From: Chitinophaga pinensis
GTDB lineage: Bacteria; Bacteroidota; Bacteroidia; Flavobacteriales_D; Crocinitomicaceae
Direction of reading: 5' to 3'
Length of the DNA stretch: 33,608 nucleotides
NCBI GenBank assembly: GCA_943327315.2
Contig: CALPWQ020000019.1
Location: forward strand, 1 to 33,608
The notes beneath the pieces were generated by a model. That model worked only from the letters and a program-made list of their open reading frames with translations. It was not told the DNA's origin and made no database searches. Made by a program: the position numbers and the translations under genes. Positions 1 through 9,847 of this stretch are shown here, piece by piece; the stretch's first letter is position 1; each line of letters opens with the position of its first letter.

Positions 1-723
1 AATTCTCCATAAGTATAAGCCATGTGCGGGAACCGAAGTCGATGCTGCTCCGCGGTCCATGGCTGAAAGGATCTCTGGTATTTTCGTGGGTGGAATTTTT
101 CCTTGTCCCACATCCATAAGGGTTCCTACCGTTGCACGCACCATATTTCTCAAAAAACGATCTGCCGTAATTTCAAAGTACCACTCGTTTTGATCGTTTT
201 TCCATTCCGCATGACTTACTGTGCAGATATTGGTTTTCACATCGGTATGTAATTTCGACAACGAAGTAAAATCTTGTTTCCCTAGCAAGTATTTCGCTGC
301 TTCATTCATCGCTTCAAAATCAAGTTCTTGAGGTACATACCAACTCAATCCTACGAGAAAAGGATCTTTCTTCTGATGAATGTAATACCTGTAAGTTCTT
401 GCCGTAGCATGAAATCGAGCATGCATTTCAGCATCAACTTCTTTCATCGCATACACTGCAATAGATGGGGGAAGCATGCGATTCAACTTAAAACAAAACT
501 GGTTCGGATCGTCAATTTCAGGGAGGTCGACGTGAAGAAAGTACTGTTTTGCATGCACACCTGCATCTGTTCGACCACAACCCACAACTTGAATCGGTTG
601 ATTGGAAAATAACTTACTTAAATTCTCTTCCATTTCTTGCTGCACAGAATTCTGCTTAGGCTGACGCTGCCAACCAAAGTAAGTGGAGCCGTCGTAAGCA
701 ATTTCTATGAAGTACCTTTTCAT
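1..723 (-). CDS. truA: tRNA pseudouridine(38-40) synthase TruA (3' end cut by window edge)
   Basis: Manual minus-strand translation from 723: MKRYFIEIAYDGSTYFGWQRQPKQNSVQQEMEENLSKLF...VGCGRTDAGVHA...; C-terminal part YFEITADRFLRNMVRATVGTLMDVGQGKIP. Classic TruA motifs. Not in the ORF track because it runs off the window. Confidence 0.95.
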   Translation of the reverse strand, partial: MKRYFIEIAYDGSTYFGWQRQPKQNSVQQEMEENLSKLFSNQPIQVVGCGRTDAGVHAKQYFLHVDLPEIDDPNQFCFKLNRMLPPSIAVYAMKEVDAEMHARFHATARTYRYYIHQKKDPFLVGLSWYVPQELDFEAMNEAAKYLLGKQDFTSLSKLHTDVKTNICTVSHAEWKNDQNEWYFEITADRFLRNMVRATVGTLMDVGQGKIPPTKIPEILSAMDRGAASTSVPAHGLYLWRI

Positions 724-741
724 GGGGTACAAAGGTAAATG

Positions 742-770
742 AAAAAGGCCGATCTGTTGGGACCGGCCTT
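742..770 (-). terminator. Intrinsic terminator of the MuiA-like gene
   Basis: AAGGCCG (745-751) / CGGCCTT (764-770) stem; T-run follows on the minus strand. Confidence 0.7.
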
Positions 771-790
771 GATTCTATTTATTGAATTTT

Positions 791-2776
791 CTATTCGACA
801 TACAACACATACCCCGGATTCGAATCCACCGAATAATTGAATTTCATGGATTTGTTTTGAGATGGCGCTAAGGTAATTCGCCAGGTCAAGATTCCTGTTT
901 TTTCATCCAACACGGCACCTTCATATTCGCCGTTTTTCACTTTGATGTCGGTATTCACCGAAAGTGGCATTTGGTCTTTGATGACGATCGGAATCGCTGC
1001 ACCTCCATTGTTTTTCACTTTGATCTCGTACGCCACTTCAAACTTCTGACGACCACCGATGGTCTTCTTTGTGCTCTTCTCATCGATGCGTACACGTTCA
1101 ATCTGAATTTTCTTGTCTTTACCCAATGAGAACGACAAGGTGTCTTTTGTTGAATTCACATCGATATACGATTTGCCGATATAGGTTCCATCAAAGTACA
1201 AATTCGATTCGCCGCTGAGAAGGTTCAGTTTTTCCCAACCCGTCACCTGTGCGGTTAAGAACACAGCAGGATCCAATTTTGGTGCGGTGTGGTATTCATA
1301 ATTCGCAGGCAATTCGAAATCATCGATGTGCACGCGGTGGTCGTTTCCGTCTGAGGGGATACTCATTTTTGATTGAATCGAATATTCCACGCGTAAGTCT
1401 TTTTGTACCACTGTTGATTGTGCCTGTTGAGACCATGTATAAGAGTTTGACTGTCCTACTGATAGTTCAACAGAATTTCCGTTTGCCATCATATCATTTC
1501 TATATTTGTCCTTGCGATTTCTGCCGCGTCTCCCGATGACTACCCCATCCATTGATTCTACTGCAGACAATTTATAACTCGCAGAAGCAACTTGAATTTT
1601 ATCGGACACTACGACTTCGTCCAATTCCAACTGATCTGCTTGCAAGAAAAACTTCAAATAGGGTGCTGTGATTTGCAGTTGCATCGGCTGATACCCCACA
1701 TAACTTGCTGTGACATAGTATTCACCTCGAGGCACATTGACTTCAAATTTACCGTCACCATCCGATACTGTTCCAACATTTGGATTCGATGGAAATCGAA
1801 TTTGCGCAAAAGGCATTGGTTCACCTGTTGTCGCATCAATCACAATCCCCTTCAACAATTGACCTGAATAGTCGACTGTTGGCAATTGGCGTGTCGCCAC
1901 GGTGCGTTGCTGCGGATAGTTGTTGTAATTGAGGTACCATGGATTGAGGATGGGTTCGGCTGAATTTTCATACGGATCATTGGTAGAAAGTACCAAGTCC
2001 ACATTGTCCCAGGCAATTCCCGTTGATTGTGTCACCAGCGCTTTTGCTTCCAAGCGCACTGGCTCGCCTATACCATTGGAACGCATGTCGTAATAAGGCT
2101 TCCAGGATGCTCGTGGCGAGATGTAGGAAAAGAAAAACTCACCTTTGGTCGCTTTGTCGACATCAATTTCAACGATGACCTCAGTATAGTTCGTAACAGG
2201 CTTGTTTCTGCGGCTAACAATTTCTTGTTCAATCCGGTTCATGTCCTTGTTCAAGGTTTCCAACTCTTCCTTGATCACTGATTGGCGAATCGTAATCGCA
2301 TTTAACTTTTCATGCATGAACGCATAAGCTTCTTTTAGCTCAGACACTTTCAATCCGAGATCAGTGCCTTTCAATTCGCGATTCTTCAGGATTAGATCCT
2401 TGTCAAACAGTAAGATTTCATATTCATCGCGCAGATTGATGTCGCGTTTTTCCAGTTTCTTTTTTTGATCATTCAAGGCATTTACCTCCTCGTTGGTGAT
2501 TTTCATATCCTCAAAGTTCTTGCGTGTTTTCACAGAAATGATGGTCAAAGCGCCCTTAGCCTTAACTTGCACCGTATTCGGGTCTACGAAATCGGTCAGC
2601 TTCTGAAACACCAATTCTTGGCGGCCAGGTTGCAGTTCAACAGAGCGATAATGGTCCAATTGTGCACCCTGAAAGAACACCGTAACTTTTTGGATGGTTG
2701 AGGACAGTGGAATCTCTTTTTGAGCATTCAACACGACTGGCAAGGCCAGCATTAGGGAATAGATTAATTTCTTCAT
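791..2776 (-). CDS. Mucoidy inhibitor MuiA-like / DUF4139 protein with embedded carboxypeptidase-regulatory-like domain
   Basis: 661 aa, signal peptide; N-terminal IQKVTVFFQGAQLDHYRSVELQPGRQELVFQKL, coiled coil, ASWKPYYDMR...LVTQSTGIAWDNVDLVLSTNDP (DUF4139 type); GIVIDATTGEPMPFAQIRF resembles a CarboxypepD_reg-like domain. Confidence 0.85.
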   Translation of the reverse strand: MKKLIYSLMLALPVVLNAQKEIPLSSTIQKVTVFFQGAQLDHYRSVELQPGRQELVFQKLTDFVDPNTVQVKAKGALTIISVKTRKNFEDMKITNEEVNALNDQKKKLEKRDINLRDEYEILLFDKDLILKNRELKGTDLGLKVSELKEAYAFMHEKLNAITIRQSVIKEELETLNKDMNRIEQEIVSRRNKPVTNYTEVIVEIDVDKATKGEFFFSYISPRASWKPYYDMRSNGIGEPVRLEAKALVTQSTGIAWDNVDLVLSTNDPYENSAEPILNPWYLNYNNYPQQRTVATRQLPTVDYSGQLLKGIVIDATTGEPMPFAQIRFPSNPNVGTVSDGDGKFEVNVPRGEYYVTASYVGYQPMQLQITAPYLKFFLQADQLELDEVVVSDKIQVASASYKLSAVESMDGVVIGRRGRNRKDKYRNDMMANGNSVELSVGQSNSYTWSQQAQSTVVQKDLRVEYSIQSKMSIPSDGNDHRVHIDDFELPANYEYHTAPKLDPAVFLTAQVTGWEKLNLLSGESNLYFDGTYIGKSYIDVNSTKDTLSFSLGKDKKIQIERVRIDEKSTKKTIGGRQKFEVAYEIKVKNNGGAAIPIVIKDQMPLSVNTDIKVKNGEYEGAVLDEKTGILTWRITLAPSQNKSMKFNYSVDSNPGYVLYVE

Positions 2777-2793
2777 AACGGTTATTTAGACGA

Positions 2794-2818
2794 AAAAAGC
2801 ACCCATTTGGGTGCTTTG
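2794..2818 (-). terminator. Intrinsic terminator of the PD40/TPR gene
   Basis: AAAGCACCC (2797-2805) atttG GGTGCTTT (to 2818), T-run on the minus strand. Confidence 0.85.
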
Positions 2819-2856
2819 AGGATGCAATTACATCTCACTTTTCATAAAGTTCAACA

Positions 2857-4233
2857 TTATTTTTTTCCAGGGTATGAAAATGTACTCATGTCCACTTCAT
2901 ACATGTTTATGCTCGATTTCTTTCCGAAGACCTCAAATCCGGCCATAACCGCTTTTTTCAAGGCTTCATAATATTGGAAATGTGTGTCGTTGTTTACACT
3001 GTTTACCACAATACCTAAATTCACAGGGTCACCCCAAGTGGAGCCAAGATTCTCTGCAACGTAAACATCCAATCCTCCCATACCCGGCAAGCCGTCTGAG
3101 CTGAAGAACAACCATCTTCCATCTGGCGAAATAAATGGCGTTGTTTCTCGTCCAATGGTATTGATAGTCATAGGAAGCGGTTTTGCTTCGCCCCAGTTTT
3201 TACCGACTTTTTGAACCATGTAAATATCTGTCGAGCTTTTATCTCCCTTACGGTCCGATACAAAATACATCGTATTTCCATCCGCTGTCATCGTTGCTGA
3301 TCCTTCAAAAAAGCTTGTATTGATGGTTTTATTGGCAATGATTTTTGGCGTTGACCATTTCCCTTTATCCGACATGGTAATTTCAAAAATATCAGAACCT
3401 TTAGTGATTATTTTCTCCTCTGTTGCTGAGGTGTTCACGGTCATAAGTCCATTCATTCCGTTTGAAGAAATAAACGTGATGCAGTCAAAACCTGAGGTAT
3501 TGATTCTTCCAAGTTCATTGGACACACTGTCCCACGTACCCGCAGAGGGGCTCCAAACTGCTCGGTAAACATCCTCAAAATACTCTTCATCATCTGGATT
3601 TTGCAATCCACCTTTTGTATCGCTGCGGCGCGAGGCAAAGTAAAGCACTGTGCCGTTGTTCGCAAGGACAGGACAGTATTCATTTTGAGCTGAATTCACA
3701 TCACCAATCATGTTGGAGCGCATGGACGTTTTCGCCCCTGCCATTTCCGCCTTCGCAAAAAGACATTGTTCCATGTGCAAACCAATCATCAATTCTTTGG
3801 CGCGCATTGGACTGATTTTCTCCAATGAAATTTGATAATAATGCAGCGCTGAATCAATATTTCCCATGCGGTGATGCGAACGAGCCAGCAACTCATAGGC
3901 CTCATTGTCTACATTTTCCTGTCCATAAGAAATCGCATCGCTTGCATACTCTAAAGCAATGCCATACGAATTGAACACATAATAACACTGTGCAGAATAG
4001 TACAATACTCGCCAGTTCTTTGGATCAACAGTACCTGCATTACGGAAAACAATTAATGCTTCTCGGTATTTCCCTTCCGACAACAATGTTTTTCCTTTCT
4101 CAATGGTTAAAAGCACATCTGCAATTTCTTTAATCGTTTTTGTAGAATCTGGCGGTGTCGTACCATTTTCGGTATTCGCAATTGAAGAAAATGAAGCGAT
4201 CATCGAAAAGAATAAAATATAGAATGATTTCAT
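2857..4233 (-). CDS. Secreted TPR + WD40-like (PD40) beta-propeller protein
   Basis: 458 aa, signal peptide; TPR-like N-terminus; repeated YFASRRSD, MYFVSDRKGDKSSTDIYMV, FISPDGRWLFFSSDGLPGMGGLDVYVAE PD40 motifs. Confidence 0.8.
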   Translation of the reverse strand: MKSFYILFFSMIASFSSIANTENGTTPPDSTKTIKEIADVLLTIEKGKTLLSEGKYREALIVFRNAGTVDPKNWRVLYYSAQCYYVFNSYGIALEYASDAISYGQENVDNEAYELLARSHHRMGNIDSALHYYQISLEKISPMRAKELMIGLHMEQCLFAKAEMAGAKTSMRSNMIGDVNSAQNEYCPVLANNGTVLYFASRRSDTKGGLQNPDDEEYFEDVYRAVWSPSAGTWDSVSNELGRINTSGFDCITFISSNGMNGLMTVNTSATEEKIITKGSDIFEITMSDKGKWSTPKIIANKTINTSFFEGSATMTADGNTMYFVSDRKGDKSSTDIYMVQKVGKNWGEAKPLPMTINTIGRETTPFISPDGRWLFFSSDGLPGMGGLDVYVAENLGSTWGDPVNLGIVVNSVNNDTHFQYYEALKKAVMAGFEVFGKKSSINMYEVDMSTFSYPGKK

Positions 4234-4326
4234 CGAATGAATGGTTGGTTTGGATTAACTCAGCACAAAAGAAACGAAATTTTTGCGTAACTGAAAATTT
4301 ACGCTCTTCAATTTAACGACAACTCA

Positions 4327-5145
4327 TTATTTACGCTTCAATTTCACCAAGTCATTCATGGCAATAGTTGCTGCAACGATTGCAATTACGGGTGCAGCTG
4401 CGGCACAAATCCATAGAAAAATATGGAATAGGAACTGTCCAAGTCCTGCAAAAAACCCTTCTTTGGTGATATTCAATCCAAACACGACATCCGTATTCAA
4501 AGGAAGAAGAATGAGTAGTGAATATCCTGCGCCAATGGATATGGCTAAACCGCGGTGTTTGCGCATAAATTGAATGCTCTGTTCGACCGTCAATTTTCGT
4601 CGTTCATTGATGTAGTCAACAAAGCTAAATCCGTAGTAGTAAAATCCAATCACCAATGTCATGATGGAAATTGGCAGGTCTTTATATTCTTGCCAAACAA
4701 CGAGCACCAGAAGTACAAAACTCATCACCAACGCGTAATGCCAGAGCAAATTTCGAAATGTGATGCGCAAGGCACGTTTCACATCCCGAACAAATTGATT
4801 GAAATCGAAGGGATAGATATTCCCTGTTAAAATATGCTCTGTGCGCTCACTCAAATGGGTAAGCAGCGGTGAGAGCAGGATGACGACCAGATACTTGGTG
4901 AATTTCATAAACAGCAAGGCCACTGAAATTTGAAAAAGCTGGCCCAGAATAAACCAAACAATATCATTCACCGAGTGAACATCGGTCTCAACAGGCCGCT
5001 TCAATACATATGCGCCAAGAACATAAATTCCAGGCATCAGCGCCGCAGGTATGAGCATAAACCAGTACAATTGATGATCTCGGATAAACTTCATCGCCTT
5101 CCAAAAAGACCTAAATCCAAGAAGTAAATCGTTGTAAAATGTCAT
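4327..5145 (-). CDS. EI24/CysZ-like multi-pass membrane protein
   Basis: 272 aa, several hydrophobic helices; FYNDLLLGFRSFWKAMKFIRDHQLYWFMLIPAALM and YYYGFSFVDYINERRKLTVEQSIQFMRKHRGLAISIGAGYSLLILLP are typical of EI24-domain proteins. Confidence 0.75.
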   Translation of the reverse strand: MTFYNDLLLGFRSFWKAMKFIRDHQLYWFMLIPAALMPGIYVLGAYVLKRPVETDVHSVNDIVWFILGQLFQISVALLFMKFTKYLVVILLSPLLTHLSERTEHILTGNIYPFDFNQFVRDVKRALRITFRNLLWHYALVMSFVLLVLVVWQEYKDLPISIMTLVIGFYYYGFSFVDYINERRKLTVEQSIQFMRKHRGLAISIGAGYSLLILLPLNTDVVFGLNITKEGFFAGLGQFLFHIFLWICAAAAPVIAIVAATIAMNDLVKLKRK

Positions 5146-5182
5146 GAATCAAATTTAATCATTGGTGCCAATTTGACGTTCT

Positions 5183-5209
5183 TTGCTCGATTTGTATTTC
5201 GTATCTTTG
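5183..5209 (+). promoter_or_regulatory. Putative Bacteroidetes-type promoter of purB
   Basis: TATCTTTG (5202-5209) matches the TAnnTTTG -7 consensus; TTG (5183-5185) upstream; purB starts at 5236. Confidence 0.5.
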
Positions 5210-5235
5210 GCGTTTAATTCCAAGAACAACGTAAA

Positions 5236-6597
5236 ATGGAAGTACTTTCCTTCAGTAGCCTTACAGCAATTTCCCCTGTCGACGGACGCTATCAGCGCAA
5301 AACAAATGAGCTTCAACCTTATTTTTCAGAATTTGGGCTGATTCGTTACCGTGTGCTGGTTGAAGTTGAATATTTCATCGCCTTGGTTTCTTTTGGAATT
5401 GAGCCCTTGGCTGATTTTCCGCTGGAAAAATTTGGTGAATTGCGTGAAATATACACCGGTTTTTCCGAGGATGATGCCTTGTGGATCAAAAACACGGAAA
5501 AGGTGACCAATCATGACGTGAAAGCTGTTGAGTATTTCTTGAAAGAAAAAATGCAAGAAATCGGCTTGGAGAAATTCCTCGAGTTCATTCATTTCGGGTT
5601 AACGTCACAAGACATCAACAATACAAGTGTTCCACTATCCTTGCGCGATGCGATCTTTGAGCAATATCTCCCGTTGATGGAACAACTCACCAATCGTTTG
5701 TCTCATTTACAAAATGAATGGAAAGACATTCCGATGTTGGCTAGAACACACGGACAACCTGCATCACCAACACGATTGGGCAAGGAAATAAAAGTCTTTA
5801 CAGAACGGCTATTCATTCAATTGGACCAGTTGAAAAACGTGCCATTCTCTGCGAAGTTTGGTGGAGCAACAGGTAACTTCAATGCGCATTATGTCGCATT
5901 CCCTGAAAAGGATTGGGTGGGATTTGCCAATCAATTTGTTGACAACATCCTTGGGCTGAAACGCAGTCAGACGACGACGCAAATTGAACATTACGACAAT
6001 TTAGCCGCATTATTTGATTGTTTGAAACGCATCAACAACATCATCCTTGATTTAGACCGCGACATGTGGACCTACATTTCGATGGAATATTTCAAGCAGA
6101 AACTCAAGGAAGGTGAAATTGGATCATCAGCGATGCCGCACAAAGTAAACCCAATAGATTTTGAAAATTCCGAGGGGAATATTGGTATTGCGAATGCGTT
6201 GTTTGAGCACCTATCCGCGAAATTACCTGTATCCCGTTTGCAGCGCGACCTCACCGATTCTACAGTTCTAAGAACCGTAGGGATGCCTTTTGCGCATACC
6301 TTCATCGCATTAAAATCAACTATCGCCGGCTTGGATAAATTGCTTTTGAATGAAAAAGCATTTGAAAGGGACCTTGAAAACAATTGGGCAGTAGTTGCCG
6401 AAGCAATTCAAACGGTATTGCGTCGTGAAGGATTTCCAAAGCCCTACGAAGCATTGAAAGGTTTAACACGAAAAAATGAGGCGGTGACCAAAGAATCGGT
6501 GCACCAATTTGTAGATGAACTTCCTATTTCAGAAGCATTAAAAATAGAATTAAAGGCGATTTCGCCACAAAATTACACAGGCATTCAACTCATTTAA
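5236..6597 (+). CDS. purB: Adenylosuccinate lyase
   Basis: 453 aa; LTAISPVDGRYQRKT, FGLTSQDINNTSVPL, ARTHGQPASPTRLGKE and signature GSSAMPHKVNPIDFENSEGN. Confidence 0.97.
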   Translation: MEVLSFSSLTAISPVDGRYQRKTNELQPYFSEFGLIRYRVLVEVEYFIALVSFGIEPLADFPLEKFGELREIYTGFSEDDALWIKNTEKVTNHDVKAVEYFLKEKMQEIGLEKFLEFIHFGLTSQDINNTSVPLSLRDAIFEQYLPLMEQLTNRLSHLQNEWKDIPMLARTHGQPASPTRLGKEIKVFTERLFIQLDQLKNVPFSAKFGGATGNFNAHYVAFPEKDWVGFANQFVDNILGLKRSQTTTQIEHYDNLAALFDCLKRINNIILDLDRDMWTYISMEYFKQKLKEGEIGSSAMPHKVNPIDFENSEGNIGIANALFEHLSAKLPVSRLQRDLTDSTVLRTVGMPFAHTFIALKSTIAGLDKLLLNEKAFERDLENNWAVVAEAIQTVLRREGFPKPYEALKGLTRKNEAVTKESVHQFVDELPISEALKIELKAISPQNYTGIQLI

Positions 6598-6607
6598 TTC
6601 TAATCAA

Positions 6608-8176
6608 ATGAAAATTTTCCTGCTCACTGCGTTGTTCACCGTTCTGAACACTTTTGTGAAAAGCCAAAACAACATAGAGTGGAGTGAACTATCGCGCCGC
6701 ACAGGCAGGATGATTTCCATTCTTCCAAACTCAGGGAAAAATTTCTACGCCCTGCGTTGGTCAGGAGGTGGATTGCTTGGAAATTACACCATGTCAAACC
6801 ACGAGGATCTAGCATTAACAGCTACAGGAAAAGTGGTGATGCAAGCCAATGAAGGCATGGCAAGTTTTGAGGGAATCGCCACAATCAATGGAAAAGTAAT
6901 TGTGTTCCTTTCGGACAGAAAAGAAGGCAGAAACCACATGTACATGCAGGAGTATGACCGCGAAATGAAACGCTCAGGAAGCGCTCAAGAAATTGCGTCA
7001 TACGAATTGGAAAAAGGCCGATCAAAAGGATTTTTCAATATACTTACTTCACGCGACAAACAATTTTTCGGAGTCGTTTGGGAGATTCCTGGAAAGAAGG
7101 ATGAACAAGACCGTTACGGGTTTAAGGTATTCGACAACGACATGAACACAATGACGGAAGGTGATTATAAATTGCCATACTCAGGGAAGCTGTCTGAAAT
7201 CTATCAACATTACCTCACAAATAAGGGCGACTATTTTATCTCGGTCATGGAATATTCTGAACCTGAGAGCAAAGGGATATTTAGAAATTACCTGAACTAC
7301 AAAGCAATGCACATCTTGCAATTGACCAATGAAGGGATTGAAGATTTCACCATCGACCTTGAAGGCAAACGGGTTGAAGCAATGACAATGAGTTCGGATA
7401 ATGATCACATTTTTACCTTCGTTGGAATTTATGGTGACCAAGGGAAAAGTGGTGTTTCTGGATTGTTTTTCCTAAGGGCAGACTTTGACAAAAAGGCACT
7501 TATTGATCAAGGGTTTGAGAAATTTGGAAAAGATTTTATCACTCAAGATTGGAGCGATCGGGACAAGGAAAAAGCACAGAAGAGAGAAGATCGAGGAAAA
7601 GGCGAGCCACAACTTTACAATTATGTTGTGCGTCAATCTGAAGTTTTAAAAGATGGAAGCATTGTCGGGTCAATGGAACAATACTATGTTGTCGTTCACA
7701 CCTACACTGATCCGAGAACTGGGGCGATGAGAACCACGTATACCTATTACTACAACGACATCATCGCGTTCAAAATCGGACAAAGTGGTGGTTTTGAGTG
7801 GTTAAAAAAAATCAATAAATACCAAGTTTCGTCCAACGATGGAGGTCCATTCTCTTCCTATGAACGCTATGTGAATGATGGAAAACTATGTTTCATTTTC
7901 AACGACAACATACGCAACTACGACGAGCAAGGAAACTTTATTCCAAATGATCGTTTCTATCCCGCAAATTTTGGGAAAAACAAGAATGCCGTAGCCCTCG
8001 TTGAACTGGATTTAGAAACAGGCGACATGCAACGCAAGACATTCTTCGACCGAAAAGAAATCACAGCTTTAGCAGTGCCGAAATTGTTTCAAATTGATTA
8101 CGTTTCCAATGAACTTCTTTTGTATGCCGTGTTTGGCAAAAAAGAGCGATTTGGTGTGATGAAAATCAATGAGTAA
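6608..8176 (+). CDS. Secreted hypothetical protein
   Basis: 522 aa with signal peptide; intact ORF 10 nt after purB; no confident family. Confidence 0.75.
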   Translation: MKIFLLTALFTVLNTFVKSQNNIEWSELSRRTGRMISILPNSGKNFYALRWSGGGLLGNYTMSNHEDLALTATGKVVMQANEGMASFEGIATINGKVIVFLSDRKEGRNHMYMQEYDREMKRSGSAQEIASYELEKGRSKGFFNILTSRDKQFFGVVWEIPGKKDEQDRYGFKVFDNDMNTMTEGDYKLPYSGKLSEIYQHYLTNKGDYFISVMEYSEPESKGIFRNYLNYKAMHILQLTNEGIEDFTIDLEGKRVEAMTMSSDNDHIFTFVGIYGDQGKSGVSGLFFLRADFDKKALIDQGFEKFGKDFITQDWSDRDKEKAQKREDRGKGEPQLYNYVVRQSEVLKDGSIVGSMEQYYVVVHTYTDPRTGAMRTTYTYYYNDIIAFKIGQSGGFEWLKKINKYQVSSNDGGPFSSYERYVNDGKLCFIFNDNIRNYDEQGNFIPNDRFYPANFGKNKNAVALVELDLETGDMQRKTFFDRKEITALAVPKLFQIDYVSNELLLYAVFGKKERFGVMKINE

Positions 8177-9770
8177 TTGGTTTTGTAGGGACGAAAAGAC
8201 GATACATACTCAATAAAAGAAGTGAGAAAGCGAAGGCCATACCAACCTTTGCCAGCAGGTCCCCAGTGCGCATGTAGATTGTTTCCTTTTTGTTTAATGA
8301 AACATCTGACCGAATTACAGCGGGTTTCCACCAATCTGTTTTTTGAGTAATATCTCCGCGTTGATTTACGAAACAGCTTGTACCCGTGTTGGCTGCTCGA
8401 ACGATTGACTTCCTGTTTTCAATAGCGCGAAGCGAAGCGAAGCTACAGTGTTGTTTATATCCTGGGGTATCTTTCCACCAACCATCGTTGGTCAAGATAA
8501 AAATTGCTTCGGCACCTTTGACGCATTGTTGGCGCACAAAATCTCCGTAAATAGACTCGTAACAAATAACCGGTGCAAAGCAAAAATCACCGTCTCTCAA
8601 TACCTTTGGCTCCTTTTCCACACCTAAAGTTCCTGATGTCCCTCCGTTGTCGATGGACCATTCCTCTAAGATTGGAAACCAATCCGAAAAAGGCAATACC
8701 TCAACCCCGGGAACGAGTTTCGATTTGTGTAAAAACTCAAAATCTCCCTCAGCACGCAAAATCATTGAGCTATTGTAGCTTTCAATGTATCCTGGTCCAC
8801 CGTTTATTTTCATGGACGCCCTTGAATGTTTGCGTTCAAAAAATTCAGCGGTTGATGCTCCAGCTAACAACTGTGCCTCCCCCCATTTTTTCATGCGATC
8901 AATGAGCATCGGGTAGATGGGCAAGCGTGAAAAATCGCTTTCGTAGAAGGTCCAACTTATTGCTGTTTCAGGAAAGATGACCAACTCCGTTTTCTCCGTG
9001 ACTTTTTGATCGGCCAAGGATAACATGGTGTTGATTTGTCCTTCAATGGAGCTGCTGAACTTTTCATTGTAGGGATCGATATTGGGCTGTACAGCAACAA
9101 CTTCAATTTTCCGTCCTTGATCTGTGAATGATGCATATTGAATCAGTGAACATGCCAATGGCACGAAAAGCACCACGACTGACATCAAGGCGTATTTTCT
9201 CACTTTCAAGCGATTTGAATTTTTCCAAGATCGTAGTGTATCGAACAGAAGAATATTGACATAAAGAACCCATAAAGTACCGCCGAGCGCACCCGTCATG
9301 GAATACCACTGCACCCAAGAAGGCGTGATTGAAAAAACATTTCCAAACATGAGCCAAGGCCAAGACATTTCCCATCGCAAATGCAGGTATTCAAAAGTCA
9401 CCCAAAAGAAAGGGAGTGTATAGATGGCAAATTTTAAATTCAATTTCCTTTTTGAAAAATGGAAAAGTTGAAAAGTAAGTGCCATAAATAGTGAATTGAG
9501 TAGAATCGCCATTGCAGCTCCTCCTTCCGATGCATTCCAAACCCACCACGTCGTTCCAATATTGTAAATGAAAAAAGTAAGGTATGCATGAATAAACACT
9601 TTACCACTGCGGTACCTTTTGTCAGAAATATTCTGTGCCACAAGGAATAAAGGAACCCATGCTACAAATACAAGCGGTGTTACACTTCCTGTAAATGGGA
9701 AAGATACGATCATCAATATCCCCGAAAGGATACTGAGTAAATAGCGCTGTGATCTTAAGAATTCAAACAT
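8166..9770 (-). CDS. lnt: Apolipoprotein N-acyltransferase
   Basis: 534 aa; N-terminal membrane helices, nitrilase-like domain: VAVQPNIDPYNEKF, ELVIFPETAISW, APVICYESIYGDFVRQ, ILTNDGWWKDTPGYKQH. Confidence 0.93.
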   Translation of the reverse strand: MFEFLRSQRYLLSILSGILMIVSFPFTGSVTPLVFVAWVPLFLVAQNISDKRYRSGKVFIHAYLTFFIYNIGTTWWVWNASEGGAAMAILLNSLFMALTFQLFHFSKRKLNLKFAIYTLPFFWVTFEYLHLRWEMSWPWLMFGNVFSITPSWVQWYSMTGALGGTLWVLYVNILLFDTLRSWKNSNRLKVRKYALMSVVVLFVPLACSLIQYASFTDQGRKIEVVAVQPNIDPYNEKFSSSIEGQINTMLSLADQKVTEKTELVIFPETAISWTFYESDFSRLPIYPMLIDRMKKWGEAQLLAGASTAEFFERKHSRASMKINGGPGYIESYNSSMILRAEGDFEFLHKSKLVPGVEVLPFSDWFPILEEWSIDNGGTSGTLGVEKEPKVLRDGDFCFAPVICYESIYGDFVRQQCVKGAEAIFILTNDGWWKDTPGYKQHCSFASLRAIENRKSIVRAANTGTSCFVNQRGDITQKTDWWKPAVIRSDVSLNKKETIYMRTGDLLAKVGMAFAFSLLLLSMYRLFVPTKPITH

Positions 9771-9797
9771 TACTCAAAATTACCGATTTTTTCATGC

Positions 9798-9826
9798 AAA
9801 AAAAGGGGGGAGTAAAACTCCCCCCC
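9798..9826 (-). terminator. Intrinsic terminator of the OmpA/TSP3 gene
   Basis: GGGGGGAGT (9805-9813) aaa ACTCCCCCC (9817-9825); T-run on the minus strand. Confidence 0.9.
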
Positions 9827-9847
9827 TGTAAGCTATTTTAAAAACAA

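Noticed and set aside
328-612. 94-aa plus-strand ORF
   Set aside because: Antisense to truA, which is clearly coding on the minus strand.
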